DNA of 64,000 nucleotides, taken from the NCBI RefSeq assembly GCF_014649855.1, contig NZ_BMTV01000007.1, positions 124,001 to 188,000 on the forward strand. The letters are read 5' to 3'. This document shows, in pieces, positions 1 through 9,769 of this stretch (its first letter is position 1; each line of letters opens with the position of its first letter). The stretch comes from Streptomyces roseolus (GTDB taxonomy: Bacteria > Actinomycetota > Actinomycetes > Streptomycetales > Streptomycetaceae). A program made the translations under genes and the position numbers. The notes beneath the pieces are model-generated. The model saw nothing but the letters and a program-made list of their open reading frames with translations, did not search any database and was not told where the DNA came from.

Positions 1-402
1 CCGCCGTCGGACGACATCTGCTACGCCACGCAGAACCGCCAGACCGCGATCAAGGAGCTGGCCGGCCAGGCCGAGCTCGTCATCGTCGTCGGCTCCAAGA
101 ACTCCTCGAACTCGATCCGCATGGTCGAGGTCGCCAAGCAGGCCGGCGTCCCCGCCGCGTACCTCGTCGACTTCGCGAGCGAGATCGACGAGGCCTGGCT
201 GGAGGGCGTCACCTCGGTCGGCCTCTCCTCCGGCGCCTCCGTCCCCGACGTGCTGGTCCAGGAGGTCCTGGAGTGGCTGTCGCAGCGCGGCTACGCCGAC
301 GTGGAGCTGGTCAAGACCGCCGACGAGCACCTCACCTTCTCGCTCCCCAAGGAGCTCCGCCGCGACCTGCGCGCCGAGGCCGCCGCACTCGTCGAGGAGT
401 AG
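1..402 (+). CDS. ispH: 4-hydroxy-3-methylbut-2-enyl diphosphate reductase (IspH/LytB), C-terminal part
   Basis: This is the C-terminal third of IspH, the 4Fe-4S enzyme of the last MEP-pathway step that makes IPP and DMAPP. The frame is open from base 1, so the start lies outside the window. Visible family motifs are ICYATQNRQ (with a cluster-ligand type Cys) at the left edge, [10 protein letters not shown] (diphosphate-binding Ser/Asn), and [16 protein letters not shown]. The protein ends in a charged helix and TAG at 400-402. ppgK follows 29 nt later. In M. tuberculosis the orthologue (lytB2) is also close to the DUF6542 and ychF genes, as here. Identification is firm; only the N-terminus is missing. 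Confidence 0.95.
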   Translation, partial: PPSDDICYATQNRQTAIKELAGQAELVIVVGSKNSSNSIRMVEVAKQAGVPAAYLVDFASEIDEAWLEGVTSVGLSSGASVPDVLVQEVLEWLSQRGYADVELVKTADEHLTFSLPKELRRDLRAEAAALVEE

Positions 403-419
403 GACCCGGCCCGCCCGGT

Positions 420-425
420 TAGCTT
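420..425 (+). promoter_or_regulatory. -10 box of a leaderless promoter for ppgK
   Basis: A TAGCTT hexamer ends 6 nt before the ATG of ppgK and there is no purine-rich Shine-Dalgarno sequence. That spacing places transcription start at or next to the A of ATG, as in leaderless Streptomyces genes. No clear -35 is seen. Confidence 0.5.
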
Positions 426-431
426 GATTCC

Positions 432-1199
432 ATGAACGTCTTCGGAGTGGACATCGGCGGCTCGGGCATCAAGGGCGCCCCCGTGGATCTGGAACGGGGC
501 GCCCTCACCGAGGAGCGGTACAAGCTCCTCACCCCGCAGCCCGCGACACCGAGCGATGTCGCGGGCCGCGTCGCGGAGGTCGTGGCGCACTTCGGCTGGA
601 CCGGCCCCATCGGCGTCACCTTCCCGGGCGTCGTCACCGGCAGCACCATCCGTACCGCCGCGAACGTCGACACGTCCTGGATCGGCACCGACGCCGGCGC
701 GCTCATCGGGGAGGCCGTCGGCGGCCTCCCCGTCACCGTCCTCAACGACGCCGACGCGGCCGGCCTCGCCGAGATGACCTTCGGCGCCGGCCGGGGCCGC
801 ACCGGCACCGTCATCATGCTGACCCTCGGCACCGGCATCGGCTCCGCCGTCTTCACCGACGGCCGGCTCGTCCCCAACACCGAGCTCGGCCACCTGGAGC
901 TCAAGGGCCACGACGCCGAGAAGCGCGCCTCCTCCAAGGCGCGCGAGGACGAGCAGCTGACCTGGGAGCACTGGGCCGGCAAGCGGCTCCTCAAGTACCT
1001 GGCCCACGTGGAGATGCTCTTCTCCCCGGAGCTGTTCATCCTCGGCGGCGGAGTGAGCCGCAAGGCCGACAAGTTCCTCCCGTACCTGGACGGCATCCGC
1101 GCCGAGATCGTCCCGGCCGAGCTGAGGAACGACGCGGGCATCGTCGGCGCGGCGATGGCCGCGAGCGCGACGCCCCCGGCCCGACGGGCCGCCCGGTAG
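432..1199 (+). CDS. ppgK: Polyphosphate glucokinase (ROK family)
   Basis: PpgK phosphorylates glucose to glucose-6-phosphate with polyphosphate (and usually ATP) in the cytoplasm. The 255-aa product starts with the ROK/actin-like phosphate motif VDIGGSGIKGA, has the substrate region VLNDADAAG around residues 100-108, the second phosphate loop LTLGTGIGSA near 130-140, and ELGHLELKGHDAEKR typical of PpgK. The C-terminal helix carries LFILGGGVSRKADKF, also a PpgK signature. Length fits the family (about 250-265 aa). It is probably transcribed on its own from the leaderless promoter in front of it. Confidence 0.93.
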   Translation: MNVFGVDIGGSGIKGAPVDLERGALTEERYKLLTPQPATPSDVAGRVAEVVAHFGWTGPIGVTFPGVVTGSTIRTAANVDTSWIGTDAGALIGEAVGGLPVTVLNDADAAGLAEMTFGAGRGRTGTVIMLTLGTGIGSAVFTDGRLVPNTELGHLELKGHDAEKRASSKAREDEQLTWEHWAGKRLLKYLAHVEMLFSPELFILGGGVSRKADKFLPYLDGIRAEIVPAELRNDAGIVGAAMAASATPPARRAAR

Positions 1200-1228
1200 C
1201 GGTACGCCTCCGCGACGGGCCGCCCGAG

Positions 1229-1340
1229 GCAGAGGTGCGGCCCGTCACGGGCCCCCGCGCAGAGGTACTGGCTCCGAGGCAGGCCGCCCCACGCAGAGGT
1301 ACGGGGGCCGGGCCCGCCCCCCGCGCAGAGGTACGGGCTC
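1229..1340. repeat. Four degenerate direct repeats of about 32 bp with core GCAGAGGTACGGG
   Basis: The core GCAGAGGT begins at 1229, 1259, 1293 and 1325 (spacing 30-34 bp), followed by a tgcgg/actgg/acggg variant. It fills the gap between the convergent ppgK and DUF6542 genes. Function unknown; see findings. Confidence 0.7.
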
Positions 1341-1377
1341 CGGCCCGGCCGCCCCGCCCCGCCCGACAGGGGGACGG

Positions 1378-2193
1378 CTACGGGGCCGGACGTCGGCCCC
1401 GCCCCGGGGACCGAGCGCCCCGCGCGGAGGCCGGGCCGTCTTCCCGGCCGGACGCCTGGCCGGCTTCCCGCGCCGAGGCCTGGCCGGCTTCCCGCGCCGA
1501 GGCCTGGCCGCCTTCCCGCGCGGGGGCCTGACCGGCTGCTCCCCGCCCGGGAGCCCGGGCACCCCGTACGGGCCCGGCGGCGGCCGCGACGCGGGGCGCC
1601 CGCTCTCCTCGCTCGGGGTTCTCCGGGCCCGCCGGGGCCGGGCGGCCCCGGCGTCGGCCCATGTCGCGCACCTTCCGGACGCTCGCGATCAGGCCGGCGA
1701 TCAGCGTGCCCCCGTACAGCCAGCCGGCGTGCACCGCGAGCGCGGTGATCACGGCCATGGCCTGGCCCCCGAAGCCGCCGCTGCCGCCGGAGATCGGCAC
1801 GACGCCGACGGCGAAGGCGATCGGGACGGCGATCGGCGCGGTGACCAGGTCCGCGGGGCGCACCCACAGCGCGGTGAGCGCGCTCACCGGCAGGAACAGC
1901 AGGCCGAACGCCAGCGGCGAACCGTCCAGGACCAGCCAGTCCAGGAACCCGACGACCAGCATCGCCGCCGAGGCGAAGAGCCCCGCGCCGAGCCCGGTGA
2001 GCCGGGGCGAGGGCAGCCGCCGCAGGGCCTGCACCACGGGAGGCGCGGGCCGCCGCGCCGCCGGGGCGCCGACCCGGTAGACGGTGGCCGCCCCGGCTCC
2101 GGCCCCTTCCACCTCCACGAGCGGGCCGGGCGGCGTGAGGGGCGTCTGCGGCCGTCGGCGGCCTTGCGGCTGACTTGTCCTGTGCTGCTCCAC
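1378..2193 (-). CDS. DUF6542-type membrane protein
   Basis: A 271-aa protein from a GTG at 2193; the open frame continues upstream but reads through likely promoter sequence. After a basic/Pro-rich N-terminus (about 50 aa) come four hydrophobic segments roughly at 65-160 with the pattern SAAMLVVGFLDWLVLDGSP, FGLLFLPVSALTALWVRPAD and LVTAPIAVPIAFAVGVVPI, which I recognise as the actinobacterial DUF6542 domain. The last ~100 residues are low-complexity Ala/Gly/Arg with an 8-residue repeat (GQASAREA). The function of the family is unknown. Its position beside ispH and ychF is conserved in mycobacteria (Rv1111c, from memory). No good ribosome-binding site is visible, so the start could lie elsewhere. 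Confidence 0.75.
   Translation of the reverse strand: MEQHRTSQPQGRRRPQTPLTPPGPLVEVEGAGAGAATVYRVGAPAARRPAPPVVQALRRLPSPRLTGLGAGLFASAAMLVVGFLDWLVLDGSPLAFGLLFLPVSALTALWVRPADLVTAPIAVPIAFAVGVVPISGGSGGFGGQAMAVITALAVHAGWLYGGTLIAGLIASVRKVRDMGRRRGRPAPAGPENPERGERAPRVAAAAGPVRGARAPGRGAAGQAPAREGGQASAREAGQASAREAGQASGREDGPASARGARSPGRGRRPAP
1454..1525. repeat. Three 24-bp tandem repeats inside the DUF6542 gene
   Basis: Units at 1454-1477, 1478-1501 (identical) and 1502-1525 (degenerate) encode an 8-residue GQASAREA-like repeat in the protein tail. Copy number probably varies between strains. Confidence 0.8.
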
Positions 2194-2348
2194 CTCACCA
2201 ACGTAGGTCGGGACACGGCGGGAGGGGCCCGGGACACGCCCTTCGGGTGACCTTGGGGCCACAGTTCGACCGATCCCGACCGTACGTGGCCGGGAGGCGG
2301 TCCGGGCCGTGCCCCCGGCGGACGGCGAGGGCCCGCGCCGGGCGCCCG

Positions 2349-2354
2349 TAAACT
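2349..2354 (+). promoter_or_regulatory. Candidate -10 box for ychF
   Basis: A TAAACT hexamer lies about 54 nt upstream of the ychF GTG in the 214-bp gap shared with the divergent DUF6542 gene. It fits the TAnnnT pattern; the -35 is unclear. Confidence 0.35.
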
Positions 2355-2407
2355 GGGGGGATCGACCCACCGTCCGCCCCCCATCCGTATCTAGGGAAGT
2401 CGCCACC

Positions 2408-3496
<1,089 letters not shown>

Positions 3497-3508
3497 GCGA
3501 GCCTTCAG

Positions 3509-3548
3509 AGACCCCCTGACCTGCGGCGACGCAAGTCAGGGGGTCTTG
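3509..3548 (+). terminator. Rho-independent-type terminator of ychF
   Basis: Perfect 12-bp stem (3509-3520 with 3535-3546) with a 14-nt loop and a short T-containing tail, starting 12 nt after the stop. Confidence 0.85.
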
Positions 3549-3677
3549 CTGTCCGCAACAGTCCGCGCGTGCTGCGATCAGTGCGTGTCGGTGCCGACCG
3601 TCGAATGTGCTTCCGCATTCCGAGGGCGCGACGTCCATCCCCGTCATCGATCGACACGACTCCGCCGGAGCGAGGGC

Positions 3678-4076
3678 ATGTACGAGTTCCATGGCTGGTT
3701 CGGCATCTCCGAGGACCCGTACGAGGACGACCCGCCCTCGCTGCGGGCCGGCGTCGAGGAACTGCGCGCCCGGATCGACGCCGTCGACTGGTCCTCCAGC
3801 TGCCGGGTCACCCTCGACGTCCTCAACGGCCTGCCCGTCGTCACCGCCGCCGGGCAGACCAACCACCTCGGCCGGGAGGCCGCCGAGCTGGACGCGCTGG
3901 TGGCGTACATCGCCCGCCGCTTCCCCGGCTCGTGGGGCCTGCTCCACGACCGCTCCGACGAGGGCGACATCCCCGACGCCGACAACGCCTTCCGAGTGCG
4001 CGTCCTGCGCCGGGGGCTCGTCGAGGAGCGCCTGGACCCGTTCCTCTCGCCGTGCAATCCGGTGATCGAGGACTGA
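3678..4076 (+). CDS. Imm7-type immunity protein (orphan)
   Basis: A 132-aa acidic protein beginning MYEFHGWFGISEDPYEDD, the hallmark of the Immunity protein 7 family, whose members neutralise polymorphic or contact-dependent toxins. Central GREAAELDALVAYIARRFPGSWGLLHDRSDE and the terminal SPCNPVIED agree with the family. Start ATG 3678 is preceded by GGAG at normal spacing. No toxin, secretion gene or polymorphic-toxin repeat is nearby, so this is an orphan immunity gene, either a relic of a lost pair or a guard against neighbours' toxins. The family call is by pattern recognition; toxin specificity cannot be inferred. Confidence 0.7.
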   Translation: MYEFHGWFGISEDPYEDDPPSLRAGVEELRARIDAVDWSSSCRVTLDVLNGLPVVTAAGQTNHLGREAAELDALVAYIARRFPGSWGLLHDRSDEGDIPDADNAFRVRVLRRGLVEERLDPFLSPCNPVIED

Positions 4077-4206
4077 ACCCCCGGCCCCCCGCCCGCCGGT
4101 TTCGGCCGAATACCGGCTTCGTGAGGGGATCGGTGCAGGTCGGGGGTGCGGAGCCGCGTATCCTCGGCTGCCGGGGGCAGCGGGAGAATCGGACGCGGAG
4201 GTACGG

Positions 4207-6885
4207 GTGGAGTTCCGGCTGCTCGGATCCGTCGCGGTCGTGACGGAGGGCGGCGACGTCGCCCCGGGACCGGCCAAGCGCACCAGCCTGCTGGCCGCGC
4301 TGCTGCTGCGCCCCAACACGGCCGTGAACGTGACGGGGCTGATGGACGCGCTGTGGGAGGACGAGCCTCCGACGCACGCCAAGACGGTGCTCCAGGGGCA
4401 CGTCTCCCGGCTGCGGGCGCTGCTCGCCGCGCACGGCGCCGAGGCGTACGGCGTGGAGCTCACCACGCAGGGTTCCGCCTATCTGCTGCGGATGCCCGAA
4501 TCGCTGGTCGATGCCCACCGGTTCGAGGAGCTGGTGGGGCTCGCGGGCGCCCAGCGGAACGCCGCCGACACCGTACGCATGCTGCGCGAGGCGCTGTCGT
4601 ACTGGCAGGGGCCCGCGCTCACCGGCACCGTCCCGAGCGGTCCCCTGGAGGCCGCCGCCACCGCCCTGGAGGAGCTGCGGCTCTCCTCCGTGGAGGCGCT
4701 GGCGGAGGCGTACGGGAAGCTGGGCGAGCACGCCCGGGCCGCCGCAGTCCTGCGCACCGAGGCCGTCGCGCACCCGCTGCGCGAGTCGCTGGCCGCCGCG
4801 CTCATGACGGCCCTCGCCCGCGCCGGGCGCCGCTCGGACGCCCTCGACTGGTACCACCGCACCCGCCGGCTGCTCGCCGAGGAGCTGGGCGTCGACCCGG
4901 GCGCCGCGCTCGCCGACACGTACGCGGAGCTGCTGCGGGACGCGGGGGCGGTCCTCGTCCCGGCGCCCGCCCCGGCCCCCGGCCCGCCGCCGGCCGACCC
5001 GCCGGTGCCCGAGCCCGTCCTCGTACCGGAACTGCTGCCCCGGGCGCCGCGCGGCTTCACCGGGCGGGAGGCCGAGGCCGCGCTGCTCGACCGGGCGGCC
5101 GGTGGCGGCGACGGGCCGGTCTGCCTGGTCACCGGGCCCGCCGGGGTCGGCAAGACCGCCTTCGCCGTGGACTGGGCGCACCGGCGACGGGCCGCCTTTC
5201 CCGACGGGCGGCTCTTCGCCGACCTGCGCGGCTTCAGCGACACGCCGGCGCCCGAGACCGGCGTCGTGCTCCGTGAGTTCCTGCTCGCGCTCGGCGTGCC
5301 GCAGCAGCGGGTGCCGGAGACGGCGGTGGGGCGCGGGGCGCTCTTCCGCAGCCTCACCGCCGGCCGCCGGATGCTCGTCGTCCTCGACAACGCCCGCTCC
5401 TCCGAGCAGGTCAGGCCGCTGCTGCCGGGCGGCGACGGCTGCGTGACCGTGGTGACCAGCCGGGACCGGCTCGGCGGGCTCATCGCCTCCGACGCGGCCC
5501 GGCCCGTGCCGCTCCGGCAGCTGCCGCCCGCCGCCGCGACCGCGCTCCTCGCGACCGTGCTCGGGGAGGACCGGGTCGCCGCCGAGCCGGACGCCGCCGA
5601 GCGGCTCGCCGGGCTCTGCGACGGACTGCCGCTCGCGCTGCGGGTGACGGCCGCCCGGCTCGCCGAACGCCCCGGCCGCCTCCTCGGCGAGATGGTCGGC
5701 GAACTCGCCTGCGAGCAGGGACGCCTCGCGCTCCTCGACGTCGAGGACGTCGGCGTCTCCGCCGCGCTGCGCCTCACCGTGCAGCAGCTCCCCGAGTCCG
5801 CCGCCCGCGCCTTCCGCGCCCTCGGCCTGCACACCGGCTCCGACCTGGACCACTTCGCCGCCGCCGCGCTCACCGGCACCACCCCCGCCCGGGCCGCCGC
5901 CGACCTCGAACGGCTCGCCGCCGCCCACCTCCTCACCGAGGCGGTGCCCGGCCGCTGGACCCCGCACGACCTCGTGCGCCTCTACGCCCGCGGCCTCGCC
6001 CCGCAGGCCGACCAGGAGGGGCTGCGCCGCCTCCTCGACCACTACCTGTACGCGGGCCTCGCCGCCGACGCCGCCGCCGAACCCGGCTCGCAGCCCTGCT
6101 ACGCCCTGCCCGTCGACGCGCGCAGGCCCGCCGCGATCCCGGAGTTCGAGGGCCGTGCCGCCGCCCTCGACTGGTACGTCGCCGAACGCCCCGCCCTGGA
6201 GGGGGCCGTGGCCGCCTCCGCCGCCCTCGGGCTGCACGACCGGGCCTGGCGGCTCGCGCTCGTCGCGTGGCCGCTGATGCTGATGCGGCTCCAGGACGGC
6301 TGGACCCCGCTCCTGGAGGCCGGGCTCGCCTCCGCCGAGGCGGCCGGCGACCCCGACGCGCAGTCCCGGACGCGGGCGCTGCTCGGCTGGATCCTGCACG
6401 AGGAGGGGCGGGACGAGGAGGCGCTGGTCCACCTGGAGCGGGCGCCCGGGCTCGCCGCCCTGGCCGGCGATCCGATCAGCGAGGCCATCGCCGTCGTCAA
6501 CCACGCGGCCGTCCTGGACGCCACCGGGGAGTGCGGCAGGGCGCGGGAGCTGATGGCGCGGGCGGTCGCGCTCGCCGACCGGACCGGGCACCCGTCGACC
6601 CAGGTGCTGGCCCTCCAGCACCTCGCCGGGCACTGCCTGCGGGCGGGGGAGTACGAGGAGGCGCTCGCGCACGTGCTTCGCGCGGGGGAACTCGTCGCGC
6701 CCGACGCCGTCGTCGTCCAGGCCGAGCTGCGGATCGTACGGGGCGAGGCGCTGGCCGGCATCGGACGGGTCGAGGAGGCCGCCCACCAGCTGGAACGCGC
6801 CGCCGCCGACGCCGAGGCGGCCGGCTTCACGGCGGGTTCGGCACGGGCGGCGGAGCGGCTCGCGCGCCTCGCGGCGGGGCGTTAG
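4207..6885 (+). CDS. AfsR/SARP-family transcriptional regulator (SARP-BTAD-NB-ARC-TPR)
   Basis: An 892-aa multidomain regulator. Residues ~1-95 form an OmpR-type winged-helix DNA-binding domain (MEFRLLGSVAVV, LMDALWEDEPP, LQGHVSRLR). Residues ~96-240 are the bacterial transcriptional activation domain (DAHRFEELV, GEHARAAAVL, DWYHRTRRLLAEELGVDPG). After a Pro-rich linker comes an NB-ARC NTPase: Walker A GPAGVGKT at 310-317 and Walker B-like MLVVLDNARS near 390. The C-terminal ~270 residues are helical repeats of TPR type. The GTG start has GGAGG 4 nt upstream. The layout matches AfsR, which activates secondary-metabolism genes after phosphorylation, but no biosynthetic cluster is present, so its target is unknown. 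Probably monocistronic. Confidence 0.9.
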   Translation: MEFRLLGSVAVVTEGGDVAPGPAKRTSLLAALLLRPNTAVNVTGLMDALWEDEPPTHAKTVLQGHVSRLRALLAAHGAEAYGVELTTQGSAYLLRMPESLVDAHRFEELVGLAGAQRNAADTVRMLREALSYWQGPALTGTVPSGPLEAAATALEELRLSSVEALAEAYGKLGEHARAAAVLRTEAVAHPLRESLAAALMTALARAGRRSDALDWYHRTRRLLAEELGVDPGAALADTYAELLRDAGAVLVPAPAPAPGPPPADPPVPEPVLVPELLPRAPRGFTGREAEAALLDRAAGGGDGPVCLVTGPAGVGKTAFAVDWAHRRRAAFPDGRLFADLRGFSDTPAPETGVVLREFLLALGVPQQRVPETAVGRGALFRSLTAGRRMLVVLDNARSSEQVRPLLPGGDGCVTVVTSRDRLGGLIASDAARPVPLRQLPPAAATALLATVLGEDRVAAEPDAAERLAGLCDGLPLALRVTAARLAERPGRLLGEMVGELACEQGRLALLDVEDVGVSAALRLTVQQLPESAARAFRALGLHTGSDLDHFAAAALTGTTPARAAADLERLAAAHLLTEAVPGRWTPHDLVRLYARGLAPQADQEGLRRLLDHYLYAGLAADAAAEPGSQPCYALPVDARRPAAIPEFEGRAAALDWYVAERPALEGAVAASAALGLHDRAWRLALVAWPLMLMRLQDGWTPLLEAGLASAEAAGDPDAQSRTRALLGWILHEEGRDEEALVHLERAPGLAALAGDPISEAIAVVNHAAVLDATGECGRARELMARAVALADRTGHPSTQVLALQHLAGHCLRAGEYEEALAHVLRAGELVAPDAVVVQAELRIVRGEALAGIGRVEEAAHQLERAAADAEAAGFTAGSARAAERLARLAAGR

Positions 6886-6985
6886 CGGTACGCAAGCGGG
6901 ACGGCAGTGCGCGGCGGGAGGGTGGACACCGCACCACCGACCGCTTGACGCACCACGCTTCACCGACCACGGGGGAAACACCGAC

Positions 6986-7750
6986 ATGCGTACCACCACC
7001 AGCAGGACCGCCCTTCTCGTCGCGGCCGTCGCGGCCGTCTCGCTCGGCCTGACGGCCTGCGGCGCGGACGAGGGCGTGAAGGACGCCGGCAGCGCGAAGA
7101 CCACGGCCGGGGCACCGGCGGCGACGGCGACCACCGGGGCCGCGGGGGCGGCCGGGGCGACGGAGAGCGCGGCGCCCGCCGCCGCGGCCGGCTCCTCCGC
7201 CGGCTCCTCCGCCGGTTCCTCCGCCGGCTCCTCGGCCGCTCCCGCGGCCGGGAAGGGCACGGCGGGCGCCGCCGCGCAGGGCACCCCGGCCGCCGCCGGC
7301 TCCGCTCCCGAGGCCAAGGCGCCGGTCTGCGCCCGCGGCGACGTCAGGATCACCGCGAAGAAGGCCGACGAGGTGCCCACCGAGCACATCGTCCTCACCG
7401 CCACCAACACCTCGGGCCGCGCCTGCCGCCTCCTGGGCCACCCGCTCATCGCCTTCGGCGAGATCCAGACGGCCAAGGACGTCCCGGCGGTCCCCGCGAG
7501 CAAGCCGGCCGCCCCGGTGGTCCTGGTGCCGGGCGCGCCCGCGTACGCCAACGTGCGGGTCTCCAACGGCGGGGTCCACGAGGACAACAAGGTGGTGAAG
7601 GAGTTCAACGTGAACCTCTTCGCGGCCGACGGCCCGGCCGAGGGCAGCGTCGTGGTGACCGCCCCGGCGGGCGGGATCGCCGTCGACGAGGCCGTGGCGA
7701 AGACGGGGTACTGGACGCCCGAACTCCGCAACGGCGCCGACGACTTCTGA
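6986..7750 (+). CDS. DUF4232 domain lipoprotein
   Basis: A 254-aa exported lipoprotein. The N-terminus MRTTTSRTALLVAAVAAVSLGLTAC is a type II signal peptide with lipobox LTAC (Cys about residue 25). Residues ~30-110 are a disordered Ala/Ser/Thr-rich linker containing four GSSA repeats. From about 112 (APVCARGDVRITAKKADE) to the end it resembles DUF4232, with a probable disulfide between the CARGDV Cys and the RACRLLG Cys. DUF4232 proteins are common in Streptomyces and have no assigned function. It follows the SARP gene by 100 bp on the same strand but has its own ribosome-binding site (GGGGGAAA); linkage to the regulator is possible, not shown. Confidence 0.85.
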   Translation: MRTTTSRTALLVAAVAAVSLGLTACGADEGVKDAGSAKTTAGAPAATATTGAAGAAGATESAAPAAAAGSSAGSSAGSSAGSSAAPAAGKGTAGAAAQGTPAAAGSAPEAKAPVCARGDVRITAKKADEVPTEHIVLTATNTSGRACRLLGHPLIAFGEIQTAKDVPAVPASKPAAPVVLVPGAPAYANVRVSNGGVHEDNKVVKEFNVNLFAADGPAEGSVVVTAPAGGIAVDEAVAKTGYWTPELRNGADDF

Positions 7751-7813
7751 TCGTCTCGCGAGCCGACGAGCCGACGAGCCGACGCGTTCGGACGGCTCGC
7801 GGCTCGCCGCGGG

Positions 7814-7852
7814 CGACGGGCCCGTCTCCCGGGGGATCGGGGACGGGCCCGT
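7814..7852. terminator. Hairpin downstream of the DUF4232 gene
   Basis: Inverted arms GACGGGCCCGTC and GACGGGCCCGTT flank a C/G-rich loop 64 nt past the stop. Just before it (7755-7780) is a short GAGCCGAC triplication. Confidence 0.55.
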
Positions 7853-8191
7853 TCCGCGCGTCCCGGCTGTGTCGGCACTGTGAATTCCCGGTCTCCTGAG
7901 GGCGGTCGGCGGGTGACGGCCGGGTGGGGGAGGTTCGCAGGTGGGGGCGGGGAAGCGCTCGTCCGGGAAGCTACTGATCGGTCATGTCCTGGCTGTGGCA
8001 GGGGAGTTGCGGAGGCGCGGGGCCTCTTGCGGGATTCCTATGGATCGGTCAATCTTTCGGCGACGGCAGGGCGGCCGGGGTCGTGAGGTTCCGCGTCGGA
8101 CCGCACGGTGTCTTGTCATGTCCCTGCCGTTAATGAAGGACAGCCGGGCTCCCTCCCCACGGGAGCACCCCCCACCAGGAGGACACCTCAC
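7853..8191. other. Gene-free upstream region of the S8 protease
   Basis: About 340 bp without a credible gene; the short open frames here lack coding character. It contains a 9-bp direct repeat GATCGGTCA at 7976-7984 and 8043-8051, 67 bp apart, and a relatively AT-rich patch around 8120-8140 that could hold the protease promoter. The strong ribosome-binding site AGGAGGACA is at 8178-8186. Confidence 0.5.
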
Positions 8192-9769
8192 ATGGCAGTG
8201 ATGCGCGCATCGCGTCGCCGGATCAGCACCGCCGCGGCCATAGCCGTCACGGCGCTGGCCCTCGGTTCGCTCTCCGCCCTCCCCGCCACGGCCGCGCCGG
8301 CCGCCGCGGAGGGCGTCATCGAGAACGCCGGGGCCGAAGGCACCATCCCGGGCAGCTACATCGTCACCCTCGAAGAGTCCGCCCAGGCCGAGACCGCCGA
8401 GGGCCGTGCGGTCCCCGGCAAGTTCGGTGCCAAGATCAAGCGCACGTACACCTCCGCGGTGAACGGCTACGCCATCGAGGTCTCCGAGGCGCAGGCGAAG
8501 AAGCTCGCCGCCGACCCGGCCGTGAAGTCCGTCGTCCAGAACCGCGTCTTCACCATCGACGGCACCCAGCCCTCCCCGCCGTCCTGGGGCCTGGACCGCG
8601 TCGACCAGAGGGCCCTCCCGCTGAACCAGAGCTACACCTACCCGGACAGCGCGGGCCAGGGCGTCACGGCGTACATCATCGACACCGGCGTCCGCATCAG
8701 CCACAGCGACTTCGGCGGCCGCGCCGTCAACGGCTACGACGCCATCGACAACGACAACACCGCCCAGGACGGCCACGGCCACGGCACCCACGTCGCCGGC
8801 ACGGTCGGCGGCTCCGCCCACGGCGTCGCCAAGAAGGCGAAGATCGTCGGCGTCCGCGTCCTCGACAACAACGGCTCCGGCACCACCGACCAGGTCGTCG
8901 CCGGCATCGACTGGGTGACCCGGAACGCCGTGAAGCCGGCCGTCGCCAACATGAGCCTCGGCGGCGGCGTCGACTCCGTCCTCGACCAGGCCGTCCGCAA
9001 CTCCATCGCGGCCGGCATCACCTACGCGGTCGCGGCCGGCAACGACAGCTCCAACGCCTCCAACTACTCCCCGGCGCGCGTCGGCGAGGCGATCACGGTC
9101 GGCTCCACGACCAGCACCGATGCCCGCTCCAGCTTCTCCAACTACGGAAGCGTCCTGGACATCTTCGCGCCGGGCTCCTCCATCAAGTCGTCCTGGAACA
9201 CCAGCGACACCGCCACCAACACCATCTCCGGCACCTCGATGGCCGCCCCGCACGTGGCCGGAGCCGCCGCCGTCTACCTGGCCGACAACCCGACCGCCAC
9301 CCCGGCGCAGGTCTCCACGGCCCTCACCACCGCCGCCACGCCGAACGTCGTCACCAGCCCCGGCACCGGCTCCCCGAACAAGCTCCTCTTCGTCGGCGGG
9401 GGCGGCACCACCCCGCCGCCCACCGGCGACAAGTTCGAGAACACCGCCGACTACGCCATCGCCGACAACGCGACCGTCGAGTCCCCGGTCACCGTCAGCG
9501 GCGTCTCCGGCAACGCCCCCTCGGCCCTCCAGGTCCCCGTGAACATCGCCCACACCTACATCGGTGACCTCCAGGTCCAGCTGATCGCCCCCGACGGCAG
9601 CGCGTACACGCTGAAGGCCTTCGGCACCGGCGGCAGCGCCGACAACATCAACACCACCTACACCGTGAACGCCTCCTCCGAGGTGGCCAACGGCACCTGG
9701 AAGCTCCGCGTCACGGACAACGCAAGGTACGACACCGGCAAGATCGACTCCTGGGCCCTCCAGTTCTGA
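8192..9769 (+). CDS. Secreted subtilisin-like serine protease with P/homoB domain
   Basis: A 525-aa exported protease. Signal peptide about residues 1-38 (basic SRRRIST, hydrophobic ALALGSLSALPATAAP); an I9 propeptide at ~50-125 (GSYIVTLEESAQ, LAADPAVKSVVQNR) that acts as intramolecular chaperone; an S8 catalytic domain with Asp164 (YIIDTGV), His197 (GHGTHVAG) and Ser349 (GTSMAAPH); and a C-terminal proprotein-convertase P domain from ~420 (FENTADYAIADNATVESPV). Start ATG 8192 follows an ideal AGGAGG; an upstream in-frame ATG would add 28 residues before the signal peptide and is rejected. The gene is convergent with a serpin-like gene. Confidence 0.95.
   Translation: MAVMRASRRRISTAAAIAVTALALGSLSALPATAAPAAAEGVIENAGAEGTIPGSYIVTLEESAQAETAEGRAVPGKFGAKIKRTYTSAVNGYAIEVSEAQAKKLAADPAVKSVVQNRVFTIDGTQPSPPSWGLDRVDQRALPLNQSYTYPDSAGQGVTAYIIDTGVRISHSDFGGRAVNGYDAIDNDNTAQDGHGHGTHVAGTVGGSAHGVAKKAKIVGVRVLDNNGSGTTDQVVAGIDWVTRNAVKPAVANMSLGGGVDSVLDQAVRNSIAAGITYAVAAGNDSSNASNYSPARVGEAITVGSTTSTDARSSFSNYGSVLDIFAPGSSIKSSWNTSDTATNTISGTSMAAPHVAGAAAVYLADNPTATPAQVSTALTTAATPNVVTSPGTGSPNKLLFVGGGGTTPPPTGDKFENTADYAIADNATVESPVTVSGVSGNAPSALQVPVNIAHTYIGDLQVQLIAPDGSAYTLKAFGTGGSADNINTTYTVNASSEVANGTWKLRVTDNARYDTGKIDSWALQF

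Noticed and set aside
1229..1340. CRISPR array
   Set aside because: Only four repeats, cores of 8-13 bp, variable spacers of similar composition and no cas genes.
3841..7878. A 1345-codon open frame on the minus strand across the SARP gene
   Set aside because: It is antisense to a gene with clear domains. Such shadows arise because high third-position G+C removes stop codons on the opposite strand; its sequence matches no family pattern.
7880..8201. Small open frames upstream of the S8 protease
   Set aside because: No ribosome-binding site, no recognisable family and no consistent codon bias; treated as a promoter region.
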